Made by a program: the position numbers and the translations under genes. A DNA stretch of 48,949 nt from Deinococcales bacterium (lineage in GTDB: Bacteria; Deinococcota; Deinococci; Deinococcales; JAAFIG01). The notes under the pieces are model-generated. The model ran no database searches and was not told the DNA's origin. It saw nothing but the letters and a program-made list of their open reading frames with translations. This document shows positions 45,140 through 48,949 of this stretch, one piece after another. The DNA is taken from the NCBI GenBank assembly GCA_013298595.1, contig JAAFIG010000033.1, forward strand, positions 1 to 48,949, written 5' to 3'. How positions within the stretch are numbered: the stretch's first letter is position 1; every line of letters begins with the position of its first letter.

Positions 45140-46336
45140 TTACGAACGCCAACCACTGCGTCTAGCAGAACGTATATTCGAGATACTTTGCAAATGATTT
45201 GCCAATTGTGCAAAAGAATTGAGGTTATGAATACTGAGAAAATCATCAGTATACGGTAATGCCGCCCGTAATCCTCGAGTTTGTGGCTGAAAACCCACTG
45301 TACCCAACAAGGGATTAAGCCAAATTAAACGATGACAGGTTTTTTGTAAGCGCTCCATCGCTGCCCCTAAAACACTGGGTTCACCTTGATCCCAACCATC
45401 AGAAATAATAATTACCACTGCGCCACGCCCAAGGACTTGCTTAGCATAAACCCGATTGAATTTTTCGATACTCGAGCCAATCCTCGTACCACCAGACCAA
45501 TCATTGACCAATTGCCCAACTTCGAGCAAAGCAGAATCCACATTGCGCCGCTCGAGTTGTTTTGTAATGCGACTCAGCCGAGTGCCAAAGGCAAAAGTTT
45601 CAATATTACGCCGCTCGAGTTTTTGCGTGACTGTGTGCATAAAGTGTAGCAACAAACGGGCGTATCGTTCCATACTGCCAGAAACATCTGCCAGCACCAC
45701 CAATGGACGAGGTTTGGTTTTTGGCGAACGCATCTCGAGATGAATCCATTCGCCCCCAAAACGCATGGCAGTATGAAACGATTTACGATAATCCAAACGC
45801 TGCCCTTTATTTGAGGCAGCAAACCGCCGAGTGCGCCTCTCACCTACGCGCCACACAAAGCGCTTGAGTGCCGCTTTAGCCGCCTCGAGTTCGGCACCAG
45901 ACATCTGATCAAAGCGCTTAGCTTTCAGGGTTTCATCAGCGCTATAGGTTAAAGCTCGATCAGTCAATGGCTGTGGCAACACATCCGACTGTACTTGCGA
46001 AGACTTGGCATTGCTTGAGGTGTCACGCACCTCAGCAGGACGAGGTTTTTGTTGCTGATTAGCTAAACTCAATTGATTGAGTAATTCGTCAGGAACACCA
46101 CCTAAACCCAACTCGAGCCAAAATTGCCGAAACACCTTTTCAAACTTAGCAATATCCTCGCGGTTTGAAACCAAACAAGCTCGAGCCGCATCAGCAAACA
46201 CTCGAGGTTCGTGAAATGGCAGATGTGTTAAGCCAATTGCAAAAACTTCGGTTTGGCTTGGTGTGACTTTGACACCAGCCTTGCGGAGTTCGCGGCTAAA
46301 ACGGACAGCGTGACTAAGTAAATGACTTGGCTGCAC
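45140..46336 (-). CDS. CoxE-like VWA-domain protein
   Basis: The 398-residue protein has a helical N-terminal region (about 1-120) and a C-terminal VWA domain with a complete metal-ion-dependent adhesion site: DVSGSM, the Thr in GGTRIGSS, and the Asp in ISDGWD. CoxE-type proteins work with MoxR-type AAA ATPases to insert cofactors or activate enzymes; no MoxR gene is present in the window. It starts with GTG, preceded by GAGG at six bases. The downstream partner is the TPR membrane protein. Confidence 0.92.
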   Translation of the reverse strand: MQPSHLLSHAVRFSRELRKAGVKVTPSQTEVFAIGLTHLPFHEPRVFADAARACLVSNREDIAKFEKVFRQFWLELGLGGVPDELLNQLSLANQQQKPRPAEVRDTSSNAKSSQVQSDVLPQPLTDRALTYSADETLKAKRFDQMSGAELEAAKAALKRFVWRVGERRTRRFAASNKGQRLDYRKSFHTAMRFGGEWIHLEMRSPKTKPRPLVVLADVSGSMERYARLLLHFMHTVTQKLERRNIETFAFGTRLSRITKQLERRNVDSALLEVGQLVNDWSGGTRIGSSIEKFNRVYAKQVLGRGAVVIIISDGWDQGEPSVLGAAMERLQKTCHRLIWLNPLLGTVGFQPQTRGLRAALPYTDDFLSIHNLNSFAQLANHLQSISNIRSARRSGWRS

Positions 46337-46379
46337 GACATTCCTCGTTGATGATCCCCGTCCAGTTAGATAAATAAGA

Positions 46380-46400
46380 GGGAGACCACAAGGGTCTCCC
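46380..46400. repeat. Short palindromic repeat, GACC-ACAAG-GGTC type
   Basis: GGGAGACC (46380-46387) and GGTCTCCC (46393-46400) flank ACAAG. The same core recurs near 47391 with GGGCGACC and GGGTCGCGCCC. It may also end transcription of the FKBP gene on the minus strand, where a TCTTATTTAT sequence follows. Repeats of this shape, often written GGGCGACCACAAGGGTCGCC, are common in many uncultured bacterial genomes. Confidence 0.7.
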
Positions 46401-46414
46401 CTACCAAAATGGCT

Positions 46415-46741
46415 TTATTCAACACCCAAAAGTTCAACTTCAAAAACCAGCGTGGCATTTGGCGGAATCACACCACCAGCACCTCGAGCACCATATCCAA
46501 GGTGCGGCGGAATGGTCAGTTTGCGTTTCCCACCAACTTTCATGCCTTGCACGCCTTCATCCCAGCCTCGAATAACGTGTCCTGCTCCGAGGGGAAATTG
46601 AAAAACTTCGCCACGTGGCACACTCGAGTCAAAGATGCGCCCATCTGGGAACATACCAGTGTAATGCACACTGACGATTTGACCTGCGGTTGCGGTTGCG
46701 CCTGTACCGATAACGGTGTCCTCTGAAATCATTTGTTCCAT
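46415..46741 (-). CDS. FKBP-type peptidyl-prolyl isomerase
   Basis: The 108-residue protein is a single cytosolic FKBP domain that accelerates cis-trans isomerisation at prolines. [38 protein letters not shown] and [20 protein letters not shown] are consensus motifs with the active-site aromatic and Asp residues. The start is the ATG at 46741 where TAGACT ends seven bases upstream; the longer frame overlaps the divergent GNAT gene. Confidence 0.96.
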   Translation of the reverse strand: MEQMISEDTVIGTGATATAGQIVSVHYTGMFPDGRIFDSSVPRGEVFQFPLGAGHVIRGWDEGVQGMKVGGKRKLTIPPHLGYGARGAGGVIPPNATLVFEVELLGVE

Positions 46742-46769
46742 GACCTCGAGTCTACCGTAAAATGAGCGG
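46739..46769. promoter_or_regulatory. Compact divergent leaderless promoter pair with CTCGAG
   Basis: Only 28 bases separate the FKBP and GNAT starts. The FKBP -10 (TAGACT, 46754-46749 on the minus strand) overlaps a CTCGAG and is followed by the ATG at 46741. The GNAT -10 (TAAAAT, 46758-46763) ends six bases before its ATG at 46770. Both -35 regions must lie inside the opposite coding sequence. Confidence 0.55.
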
Positions 46770-47267
46770 ATGAATCTCAAGATTGAATATGCTGCTTCTG
46801 CCGAGGATGGTTTAGCCGCCGTTGAAGTACTCAAAAGTGTGTCGTTATGGCTCGAGGAACAAGATCAACCCTTATGGAAACCAGCCCAATTCTCGCAAGT
46901 ATGGCTGCAACAACATCTCGATAAAAAAGAATTGGTGATTGCTCGAGACAGAAAAATGATTATTGCTACCATGCTGTTAATGCTCGAGGATCAAGCATTC
47001 TGGGCAGATTATCCGCTTGGTGAAGCTGTTTTTGTTCATAAACTAGCAGTTGCTAGAGCTTATGCTGGACAAGGTATTGCCACCCAACTCCTCGAGTTCG
47101 CAGCTCGAGAAGCTAAGCGTGTAGGTCGGCGTTTTGTACGTTTGGATGCGGCTCAGCGTTCCGCTTTGACTGACTTTTACGAAGCAAATGGTTTTGCACG
47201 TGTTGATCAAAAAGTTGTTAGTGAATTGACCTACTGGCGTTACCAACGCGATCTTGCCTACGGTTAA
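46770..47267 (+). CDS. GNAT-family N-acetyltransferase
   Basis: The 165-residue protein has the GNAT acetyl-CoA site [20 protein letters not shown] (about 90-109), followed by [20 protein letters not shown]. The acceptor is unknown; the size and the FYEANGF motif are shared with RimI- and small-molecule-type acetyltransferases. It is divergent from the FKBP gene. A block of repeats follows its stop. Confidence 0.92.
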   Translation: MNLKIEYAASAEDGLAAVEVLKSVSLWLEEQDQPLWKPAQFSQVWLQQHLDKKELVIARDRKMIIATMLLMLEDQAFWADYPLGEAVFVHKLAVARAYAGQGIATQLLEFAAREAKRVGRRFVRLDAAQRSALTDFYEANGFARVDQKVVSELTYWRYQRDLAYG

Positions 47268-47286
47268 GCTAAACAAAAACCGTAGC

Positions 47287-47342
47287 GGCGAGGCTTCTTG
47301 ATTCTAAACATGCACCTGTCGGGCAGAATCGCTTGCCTCGCC
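47287..47342. repeat. Imperfect long hairpin repeat
   Basis: GGCGAGGC (47287-47294) pairs with GCCTCGCC (47335-47342), and GATTCT (47300-47305) pairs with AGAATC (47325-47330), leaving internal loops. It lies 20 bases after the GNAT stop and could terminate that gene, but its composition is more like the palindromic repeat next to it. Confidence 0.65.
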
Positions 47343-47376
47343 CAACTAGCCATCATTCTCGAGGAGATTTTAAGAA

Positions 47377-47462
47377 TGTTGGTTAACACAGGGCGACCAC
47401 AAGGGTCGCGCCCTACGAAACGTAAAAACGTTGGTTAGCACCAAGCGACCATATGGGTTCTT
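47377..47462. repeat. Two degenerate direct copies of a palindromic repeat
   Basis: GTTGGTTAACACAGGGCGACC is followed, 53 bases on, by GTTGGTTAGCACCAAGCGACC, and both continue with a diverged ACAAGGGTC/ATATGGGTT end. The first copy holds the full GACCACAAGGGTC palindrome seen at 46380. No gene is present in 47268-47482. Confidence 0.65.
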
Positions 47463-47482
47463 GACCACAACCCAAACTCACT

Positions 47483-48136
47483 TTAATTGTTATCTAAGCT
47501 GGCAAGCCCTTCACGGATTGCGTACAAAGCAGCTTGTGTACGGTTATTGAGTTGCAATTTGGCAAAGATTTCCGATAAACGGTTTCGGACGGTTTTCTCA
47601 GAAATATTGAGTTTCAGCGCAATTTCTTGGTTGCTCGAGCCTTGTGCCAGTAAACGCAAAATAGCAGCTTCGCGTTCGGTCAAGTCGCCTCGGTTTTCGT
47701 CAGGTAAGCTTTCTTTTTTAACTCGGAAATCCTCGAGCACATTTTTTGCCATTTCAGGGTCGAGTAATGTGTCGCCTTCGTGGACTTGACGAATTGCGCT
47801 GATGAGTTCGCTCGAGTCTACATCTTTAAGTAAGTACCCTCTGGCACCAGCTTTGACGGCTTCAAAAACATAGCTATCTTGGCGATACATGGTTAATATG
47901 ATCACATTACCATTTGGGTTTATCTCGAGGATGCTTTGTGTGGCACGTACTCCATCAAGTTCTGGCATTTGAATATCCATCAGAATCACATCGGGTTTAG
48001 TGTCGGCGGCATAGCGCACCGCTTCGCGTCCAGTTTGAGCTTCGCCTATGACGCGTAAGTCTGGTTCAGTCTCGAGTAAACTTTTGAGACCTTGGCGGAA
48101 GAGGGCATGGTCATCGGCTAATAAGATGCGAATCAT
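47483..48136 (-). CDS. NarL/LuxR-type response regulator
   Basis: The 217-residue protein has a receiver domain (1-120; LLADDH acid pocket, phosphorylated Asp in VILMDIQMP, Thr in VIILTM, Lys in YLLKD) and a C-terminal LuxR-type HTH ([20 protein letters not shown] and [20 protein letters not shown]). TACAAT ends six bases before the ATG at 48136. No histidine kinase is adjacent, so its partner is unknown. Confidence 0.96.
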   Translation of the reverse strand: MIRILLADDHALFRQGLKSLLETEPDLRVIGEAQTGREAVRYAADTKPDVILMDIQMPELDGVRATQSILEINPNGNVIILTMYRQDSYVFEAVKAGARGYLLKDVDSSELISAIRQVHEGDTLLDPEMAKNVLEDFRVKKESLPDENRGDLTEREAAILRLLAQGSSNQEIALKLNISEKTVRNRLSEIFAKLQLNNRTQAALYAIREGLASLDNN

Positions 48137-48197
48137 GGTGCTATTGTAGACTATTTTTAGATTGTGAATATATTCTCGAATACATAAATTGAAAAAC

Positions 48198-48216
48198 CCC
48201 CTCAAAACTCGAGGGG
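48198..48216 (-). terminator. pnp terminator
   Basis: CCCCTC (48198-48203) and GAGGGG (48211-48216) form a 6-bp G/C stem around a loop. On the minus strand the stem is followed by G and TTTTTC. A CTCGAG overlaps the stem. It lies 25 bases past the pnp stop. Confidence 0.8.
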
Positions 48217-48240
48217 ATTAGTCCATCTTAAAAATAGAAT

Positions 48241-48949
48241 TTAGCGCTTGCCACCACGATCACGGAAACCATCACCGCGTCCGCCGCCACGATCAGGACG
48301 CGGACCACTTGGACGGGCAGCTCGAGCTGGCACTTTACCCTCGAGTTCGGGGCGACTGAGATCAATTTTGCCACGGTCATCTATGTTAACCACTTTGACT
48401 TGTAACTTATCGCCAACACTAAGCGCATCTTCGACTTTGGCAATACGTTCCTCGGAAATTTGGCTGATATGCAACATGCCATCCAAACCAGGAATGATGT
48501 TGATAAACGCACCAAATTCCATGATTTTGACAACCGTACCGTTATAAACACTGCCAACCTTGGCTTCTTCGGTACTGCCTTGGACTCGAGACAACACTTC
48601 TTGGGCAGCGGCGGCATCTGAGGAGTAAATACGCACCGTACCATCTTGTTCGATGGTAATTTCGGCTCCTAATGCCTCGAGTTCACGGATATTCTTGCCA
48701 CCTGGTCCAATGATCGCACCAATCTTATCTGGTGGAATCTTGGTGGTCAAAATGCGTGGTGCATATTGGCTCATCTCACCTCGTGGGGCTTTAATGACAG
48801 CATCCATCTTATCGAGAATATGGATACGGGCTTGTTTGGCTTGGTCAAGCGCTTCACGCATTAAGGCTGGCGTTATACCCTTGATCTTCATATCCATTTG
48901 CAATGCTGTAATGCCATCTCGAGTTCCGCAAACTTTGAAATCCATATCG
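48241..48949 (-). CDS. pnp: Polyribonucleotide nucleotidyltransferase, C-terminal part
   Basis: The last 236 or so residues of PNPase are present; the N-terminal part lies beyond the right edge. Visible are the end of the second catalytic domain ([20 protein letters not shown]), the KH domain ([17 protein letters not shown]), the S1 domain ([20 protein letters not shown]) and a basic, Gly/Arg-rich tail. PNPase degrades RNA from the 3' end with phosphate. The reading frame continues to the window edge. Confidence 0.97.
   Translation of the reverse strand, partial: DMDFKVCGTRDGITALQMDMKIKGITPALMREALDQAKQARIHILDKMDAVIKAPRGEMSQYAPRILTTKIPPDKIGAIIGPGGKNIRELEALGAEITIEQDGTVRIYSSDAAAAQEVLSRVQGSTEEAKVGSVYNGTVVKIMEFGAFINIIPGLDGMLHISQISEERIAKVEDALSVGDKLQVKVVNIDDRGKIDLSRPELEGKVPARAARPSGPRPDRGGGRGDGFRDRGGKR

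Larger units (their letters stand above)
1..48949. repeat. Dispersed palindrome CTCGAG, about 290 copies
   Basis: The hexamer CTCGAG occurs throughout the window; a hand count gave about 290 copies, or 12 to 20 in nearly every 3-kb block. Base composition alone predicts roughly ten. Copies lie in both coding strands and in spacers. In genes they are read in all three phases: Leu-Glu (position 14668), Thr-Arg-Val (9061) and Ser-Ser (10524), so the pressure acts on DNA and not on a peptide. CTC, GAG, CGA and TCG are otherwise used sparingly next to synonyms such as TTA, TTG and GAA. I saw no fixed base on either side. The nearest known parallel is the HIP1 sequence of cyanobacteria. The longest copy-free stretch is about 23393 to 24511. 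Confidence 0.95.

Noticed and set aside
1-48949. CRISPR array
   Set aside because: No regularly spaced direct repeats of 24-40 bases were seen; CTCGAG copies are irregularly spaced.
1-48949. CTCGAG as a classical DNA uptake sequence
   Set aside because: Known uptake sequences are longer, not palindromic and several-fold less dense; kept only as one of several possible roles.

Overview
The window looks like a chromosomal segment of a free-living, low-to-mid G+C bacterium (about mid-40s percent G+C by eye), most likely an uncultured relative of the Deinococcus-Thermus phylum. Reasons: dnaK-grpE-dnaJ are in that order, with a short DnaJ that lacks the zinc-finger domain, as in that group. At least fifteen genes have a TAnnnT -10 box ending 5-8 bases before an ATG or GTG and no Shine-Dalgarno, the leaderless layout known from Deinococcus. 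The assignment is an inference; no rRNA is present.

Layout. 0.35-3.5 kb: two small proteins, a PadR regulator with a membrane partner, a cytochrome P450 and a secreted SodC/CHRD-like protein. 3.6-9.4 kb: a carbohydrate module made of two Gfo/Idh/MocA oxidoreductases divergent from a solute-binding protein and two permeases, with a terminator hairpin between binding protein and permeases, then a YdeI-like protein. 9.4-13.8 kb: a secreted staphylococcal-nuclease-like protein, an EamA exporter, a DUF1684 protein overlapping a TPR membrane protein, and a GNAT-like protein. 14.1-18.6 kb: two peptide-type ABC permeases, each with an unusual insertion, moaC, and hisC-hisB. 18.7-24.5 kb: ADP-ribosylglycohydrolase, OsmC-like protein, a winged-helix regulator, DUF547, a small three- or four-helix membrane protein, a type II toxin-antitoxin pair whose toxin appears frameshifted, and an unrecognised secreted/membrane gene pair. 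24.5-28.4 kb: dnaK-grpE-dnaJ with a sigma70-type promoter, a leader palindrome and a decayed toxin-antitoxin remnant upstream. 28.4-34.6 kb: chemosensory operon cheW-mcp-cheA(hybrid)-cheB. 34.6-42.8 kb: carA, a second nuclease paralogue, Nudix, a small basic protein coupled to an MFS exporter, aroA and a multi-pass MCP. 42.8-48.9 kb: TPR/TIG-like membrane protein, CoxE-like VWA protein, FKBP isomerase divergent from a GNAT, a block of palindromic repeats, a NarL-type regulator and the C-terminal part of pnp.

The strongest genome-scale signal is the palindrome CTCGAG. I counted about 290 copies by hand (roughly one per 170 bases, against about 10 expected from composition), in genes and spacers, on all codon phases. 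It behaves like the HIP1 octamer of cyanobacteria, with a different sequence. In four genes it is fused to the -10 box and start codon (TAnnCTCGAG then start), and two copies form a perfect palindrome in the dnaK leader. I see no CRISPR array, tRNA, rRNA, prophage or insertion sequence.
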